Assembly (NCBI GenBank): GCA_036939755.1
Contig: JALLAZ010000033.1
Location: forward strand, 1 to 39,190
Source: Stephanodiscus triporus
Lineage: Eukaryota; Bacillariophyta; Thalassiosirophyceae; Thalassiosirales; Thalassiosiraceae
DNA length: 39,190 nucleotides
Direction: 5' to 3'
How positions within the stretch are numbered: position 1 is the first letter of the stretch; every line of letters starts with the position of its first letter. Made by a program: the position numbers and the translations under genes. The notes under the pieces were generated by a model. The model made no database searches. It saw only the letters and a program-made list of their open reading frames with translations, and was not told where the DNA came from. Below, in pieces: positions 1 through 10,132 of this stretch.

Positions 1-57
1 AATCTAAGCTGCATTTACGTCGAGTTTTTAGTACTGAGCACGAAGCTTGCAGCTGCC

Positions 58-128
58 TGAGGGAAATAATAGTGGACATACACACTATTTCCCTCAACTC
101 CATTGGGACCAATCGGTCCTAGGACCGA
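58..128. repeat. Foldback: GAGGGAAATA hairpin plus 16-bp palindrome
   Basis: Bases 58-74 and 83-96 are inverted copies of TGAGGGAAATA...AGTG, with three extra bases in the left arm. At 113-128 there is a perfect 16-bp palindrome, TCGGTCCTAGGACCGA. The same GAGGGAAATA arm recurs in a hairpin cluster at 36605-36694. It lies just upstream of the RAD51C-like gene. It is probably the remnant of a short foldback element; no function is visible. Confidence 0.55.
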
Positions 129-191
129 AAAAGACAAAATACCACACTACTACAATATGGCGTAATTTTGAAGAGTCTTTGTGTTTCGTAG

Positions 192-1862
192 ATGACATTG
201 CTCGCAAAATCAACGTGCAACAAATCGTCCATGTTCCCTCTTTGTTCCCTCCCCGTCAGCAATGTCGCACATGAACGTGCAGAATCGCCTAAGCCCCTTC
301 TGCAGGATATCGATTTGGCAGGTCCTATTTCAAACGAACAACGATCGCTGCCAGTTGCATCACAACCTGCGTCAATCACATATCGGCAAAACACGTTCTC
401 GATTCCTCTTGTTTCTTTGGCATTGCGGCCTTCCACCTTGACAGCATTGATTCGAAGTGGATATTCATCCACCGGTGATGTCATGAGTTCCTGTTGGAAA
501 GGAACATCTGCCGAGGAAGAAAATAATGGAGAAGTCGGTTACACTCGCTGCGAGAAAGACGGGGGCGGCATTGAAAATTCGAGCAGTAACAATGCTAACT
601 ATGAACACTTTGCACAAGATCTTGGATGTTCTTCATCGCAGGCTGCCGATTATGCCCATGAAATCGATGACGCGCTAGTCTCTGTTGGTTTGCCCATGAT
701 TTCGGCACGTACAGAAATAAAAGGCATCGGGGAAACTGATTCGACAAATGAGCATGGAACAGGCAGTGACGATAGCGGCACGGCGCCAAACCGATGCATC
801 TTCCCGGCCACCGCAGCGTCTATACTTCTATCAACATCTAACTCTCGCTGCTCTATCGGAGGTAATGGTCACAATCAGACGGCAAATACGAGACACATTG
901 TGTCATTCTCTCAGAGCATCGACAGTCTTCTCGGGGGTGGTTTTGCTCTATCAGAACTAACTGAAATCGTTGGACTTCCCGGCGTAGGCAAGACACAGCT
1001 AGCAATGCAACTGTGCGTTGATGCAAGACTACCAGCCAATTATGGAGGCGTGGAGGGTTGCTCCGTAGTAATTGATGCTGAAGGTAGCTGGAGTGGCGCC
1101 GCGGGAGGAGACAGACTTTGGTCAATGGCCGATGCGATGGTCGAGCATGTGAAGACTTCGGCTGAGCGAAAGAGAATGCTCAAGAAGGAGGCAATGCATG
1201 CAAATACCAGTGAAGACGGAATGAATCTTCAATTTCCCTCATGGCTCACTCCCGAAGCCGTGTTAGATGGAATTCATATCTTTCGCGTTCACGACGAAAC
1301 ATCTCAAACTTGTACGTTGTACAATCTCCCCAAGTTTTTATTGGACCTGGAGCTGAAGGGAACGCCAGCGAAAATACTGGTTATTGACTCTATGGCATTC
1401 CATTATCGAGTTGCATCATCGGCTCCTGCCGCCAGCACTGGCAATGATAAAAGGAAGAGCAATTCACTGTCGACTACACACAATTTGACGCGAATGGCAG
1501 CATTCTTGACAGAATTGGCATCCCAATTTGATATAGCCGTGGTAGCAATGAATCATTTGACTACCCGGATAGAAAAAGATGACACCAACAATCAGGGAGG
1601 GATGAAGATGGTTCCCGCGCTAGGAGAGTCCTGGGCACACTCCATATCATCGAGGTTGATGATTGATCATCACCGTCATTTCGAGTCTACATCACCTACG
1701 ACAATCGCGCACATGGGTGAGGTGCGCTCGTGCACATTAGTTAAGTCTCCCCACAAGCCTACTGGAACAGCACTTTTTACTATTACAGACAAAGGCATTC
1801 GTGGTGTGCCTCCACACGTTCTTCGGTCACAGACGGCCAAACGTGCAAGACTAGCAACTTGA
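192..1862 (+). CDS. RAD51C: RAD51C-like recombinase paralogue
   Basis: Single-exon gene for 556 residues. RAD51C is a RAD51 paralogue that acts in homologous recombination within BCDX2/CX3-type complexes. An N-terminal segment at about residues 70-100 resembles the RAD51C helix-hairpin-helix start (LALRPSTLTALIRSGY). A hydrophilic stretch of about 130 residues follows, then the RecA core. Walker A is GLPGVGKT at residues 261-268; Walker B is ILVID ending in D399. The stretch VPALGESWAHS and the terminal LVKSPHKP...F block are RAD51C-specific rather than RAD51- or XRCC3-like. The C-terminus is basic (AKRAR), matching the nuclear localisation tail of RAD51C. At 556 residues it is longer than the roughly 380 of animal RAD51C because of the linker. 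The ATG at 192 is the first in frame; Met14 (231) is an alternative start. XRCC3 is the next-best reading. Confidence 0.9.
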   Translation: MTLLAKSTCNKSSMFPLCSLPVSNVAHERAESPKPLLQDIDLAGPISNEQRSLPVASQPASITYRQNTFSIPLVSLALRPSTLTALIRSGYSSTGDVMSSCWKGTSAEEENNGEVGYTRCEKDGGGIENSSSNNANYEHFAQDLGCSSSQAADYAHEIDDALVSVGLPMISARTEIKGIGETDSTNEHGTGSDDSGTAPNRCIFPATAASILLSTSNSRCSIGGNGHNQTANTRHIVSFSQSIDSLLGGGFALSELTEIVGLPGVGKTQLAMQLCVDARLPANYGGVEGCSVVIDAEGSWSGAAGGDRLWSMADAMVEHVKTSAERKRMLKKEAMHANTSEDGMNLQFPSWLTPEAVLDGIHIFRVHDETSQTCTLYNLPKFLLDLELKGTPAKILVIDSMAFHYRVASSAPAASTGNDKRKSNSLSTTHNLTRMAAFLTELASQFDIAVVAMNHLTTRIEKDDTNNQGGMKMVPALGESWAHSISSRLMIDHHRHFESTSPTTIAHMGEVRSCTLVKSPHKPTGTALFTITDKGIRGVPPHVLRSQTAKRARLAT

Positions 1863-2997
1863 CTGTCACTATAACATCATAAATTATATTTTCTAATTGG
1901 TCTATCTTTTTTGTTTTATGTGTTCATGCTTCCTTCTGTCATAACTGAGCAATACTATTTATGTTATCTTCCTAGACTATGAACTCATTTTGGCAAAAGG
2001 TGAATACATAAACTTGTCTGCTAGGTGACTGAGGGGTAGGTGTTCATAGATGCTCAAGGTAGTGCCTCGTGGGAAAGTGCATACAAAGTTTTCTGGCAAG
2101 AGATGAGGGTCTGATGCATGCCAGAACTTTTTTCTCCTAGTCTAATCTCAGGCAACCAGTTTAAACCTTTTAATGTTGAGAATAAAATAGAAAGGGGTGG
2201 TTCACCGATCTTCTCACAATCATTGGGGACTAAAAGTGGATACTATAGAGACAAGAGAAAAACATACTCTAGTGCATTGCTTAATAGCTTAGTCCATTCT
2301 TGTGAGAGCAAAGCAAAAACACTTCCTCTTGCCGCACTTTAGATGTAGATTTCCTCTGCAGTGGCATTGAGATTGATTTGATTGGTTGGAATGGGTCGCA
2401 GATAGCAATGACACCTGGATGACGAAATTTTCCAAACAAAGCAAGGGATTACTTTACCTCACCAAGGCAAAAACCCTTTCGTAGTGGCATATTCCTTGAT
2501 GTACTTGGCCATAAAAGAATGATATGATTGAAATGAGACCAGTTGACAGCAAAGCCCACAAGAACAACCCACAGTGGAACAACCAACTTCATTGTTAGTG
2601 AACCGCGAACGTTTACTTATGTTCAATGGGTGAGATTCACTCCGTGGTGGATCTGTCATTGTCGACACTGAACAGTCACTTTCGAAGTCAAAGTGAGATT
2701 TGACTCCACAAAACACTAAATCATCACCCCCAGGAGGATTGAGCTTGGGAGCCATGTTGCCATTGATATTATCCATGATAAGAACAACAAATACTAAACG
2801 TGGGGCAGCAACGGAATAAAATATGTGACACTAAAATAATGGACTGGCGCACCATTCTACCACAGTGCGCCATAAATTTTAGACTAACAATGACGGCCTA
2901 ACCGCGTCAATAGTGCAAAATTAGTGATCCCACCTAATTTCCTAGGGCCAAAAAAGACAATTCCAGTACCACAGTGTGTAGACAACTCATAAAGTGC
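1863..2997. other. Intergenic region, AT-rich
   Basis: About 1.1 kb between the RAD51C-like gene and the tRNA. It holds only short open frames: 2118-2342 on plus and 2459-2776 on minus. The minus frame encodes 105 residues with a small cysteine cluster (CSTVGCSCGLCC). Neither shows a family I recognise. A short hairpin (GGCGCAC/GTGCGCC) lies near 2846-2872. Bases 2942-2977 partly repeat bases 119-150 (CCTAGG(A/G)CC...AAAAAGACAA...TACCACA). Confidence 0.5.
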
Positions 2998-3002
2998 AAA
3001 AA
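2998..3002 (-). terminator. RNA polymerase III terminator of tRNA-Ser
   Basis: Five A residues on the plus strand, so TTTTT on the minus strand, three bases after the 3' end of the tRNA gene. This is the normal pol III stop signal. Confidence 0.8.
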
Positions 3003-3005
3003 TTT

Positions 3006-3087
3006 CGACACTGGAAAGATTCGAACTTTCGCGCTCAAAGAGCAATGGATTAGCAATCCATCGCCTTAACCACTCGGCCACAGTGTC
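3006..3087 (-). tRNA. trnS-GCU: tRNA-Ser(GCT)
   Basis: 82-nt class II tRNA on the minus strand. The acceptor stem GACACTG pairs with CAGTGTC, with discriminator G and no encoded CCA. The D arm reads TGGCCGAGTGGTTAAGGC. The anticodon stem ATGGA/TCCAT encloses loop TTGCTAA, anticodon GCT, reading AGC/AGT serine codons. The long variable arm GCTC-TTT-GAGC, diagnostic for serine, is a perfect hairpin. The T arm GAAAG-TTCGAAT-CTTTC carries the B-box core GTTCGAATC. There is no intron. A TTTTT terminator follows. Confidence 0.97.
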
Positions 3088-3278
3088 CCATTGGTTTACA
3101 GCATGAAAAATTATTTATAATTTTTATTTTTGAGTGCCAATATTTGTGAGCCAGTCAAAAACGCGCAAGTCAACATGCTCCTGAACAAGCTGGCCGGCGC
3201 CGCTGTGAATACACCACTTCTCGATCGCCGAGGTAACAACATAGAGTATCTCTGTTCACTAACCGATAAGCATTCAAT

Positions 3279-3659
3279 ATGGGAGGCACGGTGAGCAATC
3301 GAAGGAAGGGTGCGCGGTGCAAGATCAAAAAGTATAAAAGGAAGGTATGGCTGTGCCATCGTCCGAAGGACACGGATCAGATACAAACCGAACTGGAGAA
3401 ATCGGCAGAGACCGGCATCCCTGCTGACAAATTCGAGTACGACGACGAGCTTCCCGGGGGGGGGCAATTCTTCTGTGTCGAGACCGGAAAGCACTTCGCC
3501 GATGCCAAGTCCCTAGCCGATCACAAAAAGAGTCGATACTACAAGCGCCGGTGTAAGGAGCTGAAGGAGGCGAAGTACACGCAGGATGTGGCCGAGGCGG
3601 CGGCGGGCATGACGAAAGAGAGGTTGCCTCCAGCTCATGGCAAGGGGGCTAAGGCATAA
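3279..3659 (+). CDS. ZNF593/BUD20-like ribosome-biogenesis protein
   Basis: Single-exon 126-residue basic protein. The layout matches ZNF593/BUD20: a basic N-terminus, the stretch DTDQIQTEL (compare DLDQI in the family), LPGGGQFFC and a C-terminal KRRCKELKE helix. BUD20 is a shuttling factor that helps export pre-60S ribosomal subunits. Oddly, the single C2H2 finger has lost half its zinc ligands. Cys66 and His82 remain, but the second Cys is Thr69 (CVET) and the second His is Tyr88 (HKKSRYY). The fold may therefore not need zinc here. The length equals that of human ZNF593. The start codon is the first ATG of the frame and is followed directly by the basic region. It is convergent with the aminotransferase gene downstream. 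Confidence 0.85.
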   Translation: MGGTVSNRRKGARCKIKKYKRKVWLCHRPKDTDQIQTELEKSAETGIPADKFEYDDELPGGGQFFCVETGKHFADAKSLADHKKSRYYKRRCKELKEAKYTQDVAEAAAGMTKERLPPAHGKGAKA

Positions 3660-3742
3660 CATATGCTGGTTTTATATTTGTCAACATAAAAATTCTGTGT
3701 TGGAGCGGTTTCTGGTACACGGATATTCAAGGTCAGTCAACT

Positions 3743-3757
3743 CCCCCCCCCCCCCCC
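3743..3757. repeat. Poly-C tract (15 C)
   Basis: Uninterrupted run of 15 C in the 3' region of the ZNF593-like gene, followed by TGTTTTCTCTCTC. It is a simple repeat, likely to vary in length between alleles and prone to sequencing error. Confidence 0.9.
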
Positions 3758-3989
3758 TGTTTTCTCTCTCTAATTTTCTATTCACCAGAGCATTTGAGAT
3801 CTGTATTGCTGGCAAGTATGGGGTGCAAACATGCCATTTTTGTAGAGTAAAGAGCCAATGATGTGCAATTGAGAGATAAAAATTGAACGAATTGAAGACT
3901 TTTCATTCTACCATCACATAATTAAAGTAAAAAGTAATGTAAAGTTCGGCACAAAGGTAATTTCTAATAGGCCTTGCAGTCTATTATTA

Positions 3990-5751
3990 TTATCTACTCC
4001 TTGCAGCCAGTTCCAAAATGCCCTTCTCAAGCCTCGATGCCGCTTTTGCGCAGTCGTCCGGGCCGAGGTTCGAGTAGCAAACCCTAATCCAGCCGGGCAG
4101 TCCACAGAATGATCCAGGAATGACTGCCACTCCGTAATGTTCAACTAACAAGCTCGCAAATTCCTACATAACATAAAAGGAATTTGAAGACGATGTTAAG
4201 GGAAATGATGCAAGACAAGTATTTGGCTCCCAACACCAAACGGTCTTTTCTCGGCCTGAATTCGCTTACCTGATCGTCGAAGCCATCCGGCAACTTTCCC
4301 ATGACGTACATAGCACCGTTCCCACCGACGACATCCTCCAACGACGACATCGCACCTAATATCGCCGCACGGCCCACATCCAGCGTCTTCACGCGTTCGT
4401 ACACCCATGTACGGCCAGAACGCATGGCCCCCAGCGCCGCCATTTGCGATATTCGCGACGTGCAGATGGCTATCGTATCCTGGACCTTCAGCATCTCTTT
4501 GTAAGCCATCGTGCCTCTACCGTCGTTGCCGGTGTTGTTGTTGCCGCCCATCGAACTAAGGGCGACGTAACCAACTCGAAAACCCGCCATGGCGTATCCC
4601 TTCGAGAAGCTGAATATGTTGATGACGTGCTCCTCGTCGAAGCACGGAAAGTCGGGCCGTGAATTATCGTCGCGATCGTAATCGTCGCCACTTCTATCAG
4701 GCAGCCTGTTCCTCCCCTCAACGTCGAAATGCTCGTACGTGTTATCAACGACGAGCCACACGCCAAACTCCTTCGTCAATCTCATCATCTCCTCGAGGAA
4801 TGCGTACGGCAGCGCCACCCCCGTCGGATTTCCGGGATTCACAAGCGTCACCATCCGAATCGCGTTGCCGACGTTCCCGCCGTGCCCCCCCGAGGCGCCG
4901 CGACAATCGTGTTCCTCGAGCCGCGCCCTCAGCCACCCTAGATCCGGCACTCCGCGGACCGTCGGGCCCACGAGCAGCCCTCCGTCGCCCCTGACGGACT
5001 GCACGGCCATGACGTGATTGAAGTAGTACGGCTCGAAGACGACGCACATGCTCCCGTTTCCCTCGTCGTCGACCTCGTCGAGAAGCGTGAGGACGCAGTT
5101 GACATACGCCTGGTTGGCGCCGGATGTGACCACGACGTGCGGATTGCGAAGTCCGTTCTCGTCCCACAGCTTCACCGCGAGCGCCTCCAGGAGGGGGGGG
5201 TATCCCTCGTCGGGACAGTAGGTGTGGACGATGCCGCCGTCCCCGCCGCCGTCGACCGTCGACGTCTCCTCGACGTTTTCCCGGACGACATCGTACAGCG
5301 CCTCGTAGACGGAGGGGGGAGGGCGCCAGTGGACCACCCCCTGCGCCAGCGAGTGAATCCCGCCCTCGGCCTCCCACTTGCGCGCGTGCTTGGAGATCAT
5401 TCGCTTCATCAGTATAACGCACGGATCGAGGGTGGATCGCGCCCTCGACGATATCGATGGCAGCGCCGAGGGGAAGGGCGGGGTCATCGGCGCAACGACC
5501 GTCGTCGTCGTATCGTCGCCGCCGTCGTTCTCGAGGCCGTTCGAGGATGACGATGCCAGGGCCAACATCCTCCTCGTGCCACGGCGTGAAGCGGCGTCGC
5601 GACAGGGAGGACTACGACCGCGACGACAATCAGCGAAGGCGAGAGAATTCCGACATCGCCATGCAGCAGCGGTCGCTGATGACGATGGTGACGTCGACGA
5701 AATTTGAATCAGTGCCCAAGGGAATGATGTTGCCAACAACAGCAACGACAT
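3990..5751 (-). CDS. VAS1/ISS1-like PLP aminotransferase (aromatic/methionine)
   Basis: Two exons on minus: 4270-5751 and 3990-4163, phase-0 intron 4164-4269 (donor GTAAGC, acceptor TATGTAG). The product is 551 residues. It is a fold-type I aminotransferase. SLAQGVVHWRPP, YCPDEGYPPL, VTSGANQAYVN, EPYYFNH, NPGNPTG and VDNTYE match plant VAS1/ISS1, which links methionine and indole-3-pyruvate/aromatic amino acid transamination. The PLP lysine is Lys384 in FSFSKGYAMAGFRVGY. Exon 2 restores the family C-terminus (IPGSFCGLPGWIRVCYSNL). I chose the Met at 5751: it begins a hydrophobic leader (MSLLLLATSFPWALI) suggesting a signal or organelle presequence. A start at 5883 would leave 3 bp to the divergent neighbour. 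A low-complexity linker of about 80 residues follows the leader. The exact substrate is inferred from similarity only. Confidence 0.88.
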
Positions 5752-5886
5752 GACGAGACAACCAATAAACTTGTGTGCTCCTCCTACTTCAAAGTGCCAA
5801 AAGTTTTGGCGGGAGAGAGTGACGCCTGGAGAGCAAGCGTCATTGCGTAGTACAGAGAGAAGACTGCAAGTCAAGATCTTCAAACG
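5752..5886. promoter_or_regulatory. Divergent intergenic region
   Basis: 135 bp between the aminotransferase start and the RING-CH gene start on opposite strands. It must hold both promoters if the chosen starts are right. I see no clear TATA box. Confidence 0.4.
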
Positions 5887-7248
5887 ATGACCCTCCCCAA
5901 CGGCGCATCATGCTACATCTGCTTGGACGATGGACCCGACGATAATGGAAAGCCACTGGTACGCGACTGCTCTTGCCGAGGCGACTCGGCGGGCTTTGCC
6001 CATCTATCCTGTATGGTCAAATACGCCGAGCAAATGAACGATCCGGCAAACACATCAGATCGGGCGGCCTTTATTGGTCCATGGGAAATTTGCCCGAACT
6101 GCAAACAACCATACCAAAATCAGGTCTCGCGAGATTTATCGTCCGCGTTTGTCTCATTCGCGGAGTCAGCATACGGGCATCCCGGAAACAGCATTTGGGA
6201 CAAAATCAAAGTAATGACTGCTTTACGATCCAAAATTCAATCGTGTAACAATATCTTGAGGGAAAATATTGGGAACAATGACGATAAAACTAAGACTATT
6301 AGGATGGAGAGTGAAACGTGTATCAAGAAGTTACTTTCAAGGGTTGATCAAATGAAGAAAGACTTAAAGATGGACCGGTGGGTTCACTTTGCCCCTACCA
6401 GTCCCCAATTCCAGTTGTACAAAATGATTTGTGCAGACTTTGAGGCGCATGGATACGAATGCTTTGGCAAACTTACATGCTCACTCTACACCAAGGAAAA
6501 TCGCAACATTGCAATCACATACTTCGAGAAGGCTCGGACGATCTATAATTTACTTGGCCACGAAGAAGGGTCGATCAATGCAAAAAATTGCATTGCTAAT
6601 CTCACTGGGAGTCTACACGTTGAACACTGGAGTCCATGCGCTGAGGTGAAAGTTGCTCCTGCTGTTATGCTAAAAATCGGGAGATACAACTATGAGAAAA
6701 GCATTGCTTCATCGGGTTTGACTTCGGTAGACACAATACGAGCAGGATTAGATTATGCGGCATCACTTTCCTTAGCACTCCGTGCTATCGAAGCTGAGCG
6801 GCTAATCATAAAGTTGGCAACTGGCAGTCGCCAAGTTCATGGTCCGGAACACATTTGCACTATGAATGCCAATGAAGCGTTGAGCAAGCGTGTGAAACGC
6901 TATGTTACTGTTTTGCCCGATGACGAACCGTTCGAAGCCCTGTGATATGAAAATGACGGAGAAATTTGTGTCGTCACAGGCCCCATCGCAGAGCCGAGAA
7001 AGGTAGACGATGAGCAAATATTTCATGTCTCAAGTGAACTCATAGTGCCTGTATGCTGTCCGGTGATTTGTCATGGGCTGGTCAGCGCATCTCACCTGAA
7101 TGGTGAAATTGGAGATATTAGAGCTAGATACATGAACACAGCTGGAGGAGTTCGATTTGCAGTGCACTTTGAAGATAAGAGTCTGAAGCCCGCATCGGTG
7201 AAGCCAGAGAATTTACGAATCGTCTTCAACATGCAAAGTGAAGAGTAG
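5887..7248 (+). pseudogene. RING-CH zinc-finger protein interrupted by in-frame TGA
   Basis: The reading frame is continuous over 454 codons except for TGA at 6943-6945. The N-terminal RING-CH (C4HC3) finger uses C9, C12, C28, C30, H39, C42, C69 and C72, a class usually found in E3 ubiquitin ligases. A helical middle follows with TPR-like pieces (ITYFEKARTIYNLLGHEEG). After the stop, in the same frame, comes a coherent C-terminal domain: YENDGEICVVTGP, then HGLVSASHLNGEIGDIRA and VHFEDKSLKPASVKPENLR. I believe this tail recurs in diatom RING/MYND proteins. One C-to-T change in a CGA arginine codon would explain the stop. Either it is a recent pseudogene, a shortened 352-residue protein, or a readthrough product. 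The finger and TPR part are intact. Confidence 0.75.
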
Positions 7249-7610
7249 CTCTTTCGCAGTTTTCCTTGGCCGAATTCCACTTGTGTCATGTGGGTTGGCT
7301 TATTGGTCGTTCATGTCGTAGAAAAAGCAGAGCAGGACCGATGAGAGAGTCTCGTTGTGTGACGAGCGGTGGCTTGTGCAGTCTTTGGGCAGGCACTTCT
7401 GACCAGGAAACGGATGAATATCATTCCCACTTTCAACCGTAAGTGGATGGTGGGATTCAATGATGCAATACATAATATTTACATCTACTAGAAACATTTC
7501 ATACTTATCATGTCATGTGTGAATTCCTTATTGCAGATTTGCGTGATGCTCATATTGGTTTTAGTGGTGTGCGGAACGTAAGATGAGCTTTTTACCATCA
7601 CAGCAAATAT
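7249..7610. other. Convergent 3' intergenic region
   Basis: 362 bp between the ends of the RING-CH gene and the PIG-B-like gene. I see no coding region, RNA gene or repeat in it. Confidence 0.5.
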
Positions 7611-10052
7611 TCAATAACTCGTAGCATACACCTCTATATGATCGAAATGAATATCTATAATTGAAAATAACGTAACAATGCCATGGTATCTCTCGTGTGA
7701 TGGACATTTTTCATGGTCTGAGTCATTCCGTGGAGCTCTGTCACGCCAAGAAAGCGATTTAATAGTGTGCCGGATGCTGGCAACGTGAGACATTTTCATC
7801 TTCTCTATCAACGCACTTTCAATGACTACAGCATCATCATGCATTGCTATCAAGAAAGAAGGCGGCACTTTCACCGTGTCGACTTCCATACGATCGCCAT
7901 CAACTGAATAACCATAGGTAGATATAACAAACCCCAACGGGTCTTTCAAGAATGAATCACTTTCACAAACTCTCCCTGGATACGATCGGCAATCCGGAGA
8001 GCAGTCTAAGTGCCAAGCGCTAACACGCACATTCGGGGTGTGAAGGTGGCTATACACCGGCGCAGAATGGCAGCCAGTCAAGTAGTGAATAGAGTATTCT
8101 CGAATCTCATTGCTTTGACTGACTTGCAAAGTCTCTTCATTGATAGCAGTTGACAAGTATTCATTTACTGCTATGGGTCCGCGTTGGTGGATGACGCCCA
8201 AATAGAAGAGATGAGGGTAGTTCAGAAGGATGAGAATCAGAATCAATGATTTCGGAGTTGCCTTATTCTCCCTACTGCCATTCGCAGCATTGCCACTGTT
8301 GCTTGTTGGTTTATCTACCGAACGGACCAATAGACATAAGGCATGACCCGCAAAAATGCAAATGAGGGGCAATACCGGAAGCAAAAAGCGAAATTCTTTG
8401 TGTTCTGAAAATGAGTGCAAAGCGATGTACGGAGAAATAATTCCTAGCAGAACTGAACGTGGACTGCTGTTGATTGTTGAAATATTCCAAAGAAAGAAGG
8501 GTAGCAAAATTCCGCAAATGGCAGGGATGCCAGCGTATGCATACCATAAAAAGGGATGTGTCCCATAGAGAGATCCATGGCCTGAGTCAGAAAAGAGGCA
8601 CGGTACAGACAATTAGTAAAATGAAAGCAACGGCTAAAACCGATGGACGACTTTTCGTCTCACCTAGTAGCACATTAAAATGAATATTTCCCAGGAAAGG
8701 TATTGCCCAAAATCCGTAAAACCAACGATCAATGCAACAACCCACGAGGACACCAAAGAAGCCAAACGGAAGACAAAAACCGAGCAGTGTGGTCATCATT
8801 GTACTATAGCTGTTCTTCTTCGTGCCACTGGGGCCACTGGATTTCCCACTACGGAATGAAATTATCAACCCTATGGGGATCCATGCCGCAAGAGATGTAA
8901 ACCGCACGCACGCACTGAGACCCCCTAGAACAAATGCAAACATGGCGCGTTGAGGGCGTCCGTGCTTGCCTCCCGAGATCAACCACGAAGAACTAGATTG
9001 GCCAAACAGATCCTTTAATAAGCATGTAGAGCAAGGTATTGATTGGTCATGCGCAAAGTATCCTTAAATGGTTCATGCATCAAGAAAATGAAACTTACGG
9101 GGCCCAGCAGTGTTATTCCCACCAGCAAACACACTGTCTCAACCGAGTTCGCGTAGGTCCGCACCAAGGCGTATCCATGGAACCAGGAGGTGATCGAACA
9201 TACCAATGCCCAAAATTGCCATGACTGGGCATAATGACATTCATTGCTCACTCGGATTTCATCATGATTCGATGCAGGAAGAGACTTCAAACTGTTCATG
9301 CGAGAGGCAATCAACCAAACCGACAAATCTGTGGGTGCGGCAACTAGAACGGCATGTAAGAATGCCGGTCCCTTGCTAATGATGTATGTGGAGTGCTGAC
9401 GTATGAACTGTTTCAACTGGCTGAGGAAATCGGAACTCTCATCATCATTGGTATTCTTGTCATCACTCGCCCAATTAAATAGGGAGCGACAAGCAAGGTA
9501 ATAGCAATATGTAGGAAAGATGGCCACGTAAGATCGAACAGGACCATGAAGTGCTTGGTCGATGATTGTTTGGAGAGTTTGAATTATCCGCGTGATACTG
9601 GTGTAGGAAGATGATGATGTGTATTCCATTGCCGCATAAGAGGAGGAGGCAGGACTCCAGCGACGGGTCCACTCCCAGGTAAGTGCACACCCATGTACCC
9701 TCTGCTTATCGAGAAGATGGGTGTTTTCTCCCTCGTTCTTAGAATGACTAACACTGCTGCCACCGCGATCTGCCGAGCCGAACACGAGACAATACGCAGG
9801 CTCCAAAGTCTGCCAATATTCGTCCGGATCGAACTGTGTTCGTATCACCCATGCGTTGATGAGACGGTAGACGGATATCCAAAAGAATAACCAAATTATT
9901 TGACCGGCATTAATGCCATCCTGAGATGTCTTGCATGTATATTCTTTACCGCGACGTTTGAGAGCCATTATTTTATTTATTGCGCCTGGTCGACATCGAC
10001 GGCTTCTCCATGGTCGGTCGCCGGTCGCCGGTCGCGATATTATGGTCCACAT
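7611..10052 (-). CDS. PIGB: GPI mannosyltransferase 3 (PIG-B/GPI10, GT22)
   Basis: Three exons on minus: 9099-10052, 8664-9012 and 7611-8581. Introns are 9013-9098 (phase 0, GTAAGT...TTAAAG) and 8582-8663 (phase 1, GTGAGA...ACTCAG). The product is 757 residues, or 729 from the second Met at 9968. PIG-B adds the third mannose to the GPI anchor precursor on the lumenal side of the ER. The lumenal acidic motif is DPDEYWQTLEPAY, followed by ALTWEWTRRW. Later come HFNVLLGHGSLYGTHPFLWY, created exactly across the second splice, and HKEFRF, both typical of GPI10/PIG-B rather than ALG9/ALG12. Near the C-terminus, LTGCHSAPVYSHLH is the PIG-B cysteine/histidine block. Multiple membrane segments are evident. 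An insertion of about 35 hydrophilic residues sits in the first lumenal loop. Confidence 0.9.
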
Positions 10053-10132
10053 AACACATCTATCTACCTAGGACCATCGTCACGCTGCGAAATCTCCCTC
10101 TCATATTAATATCTCGGCTTCTCACGACCACG
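10053..10132. promoter_or_regulatory. Short divergent intergenic region
   Basis: Only 80 bp separate the first ATG of the PIG-B-like gene from that of the acidic secreted protein (164 bp if PIG-B starts at 9968). The two genes are likely to share regulatory DNA. No clear box is visible. Confidence 0.35.

Noticed and set aside
2459..2776. Minus-strand open frame of 105 residues with a cysteine cluster
   Set aside because: No recognisable family, no codon bias visible, isolated in AT-rich DNA; mentioned only within the intergenic entry.
4301..5753. Several long open frames opposite the aminotransferase gene
   Set aside because: Arg/Ser-rich antisense shadows of GC-rich coding sequence; the minus strand has clear PLP enzyme motifs.
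5752..5883. Earlier start of the aminotransferase at 5883
   Set aside because: It would leave 3 bp to the divergent RING-CH start and place 44 unremarkable residues before an otherwise good hydrophobic leader.
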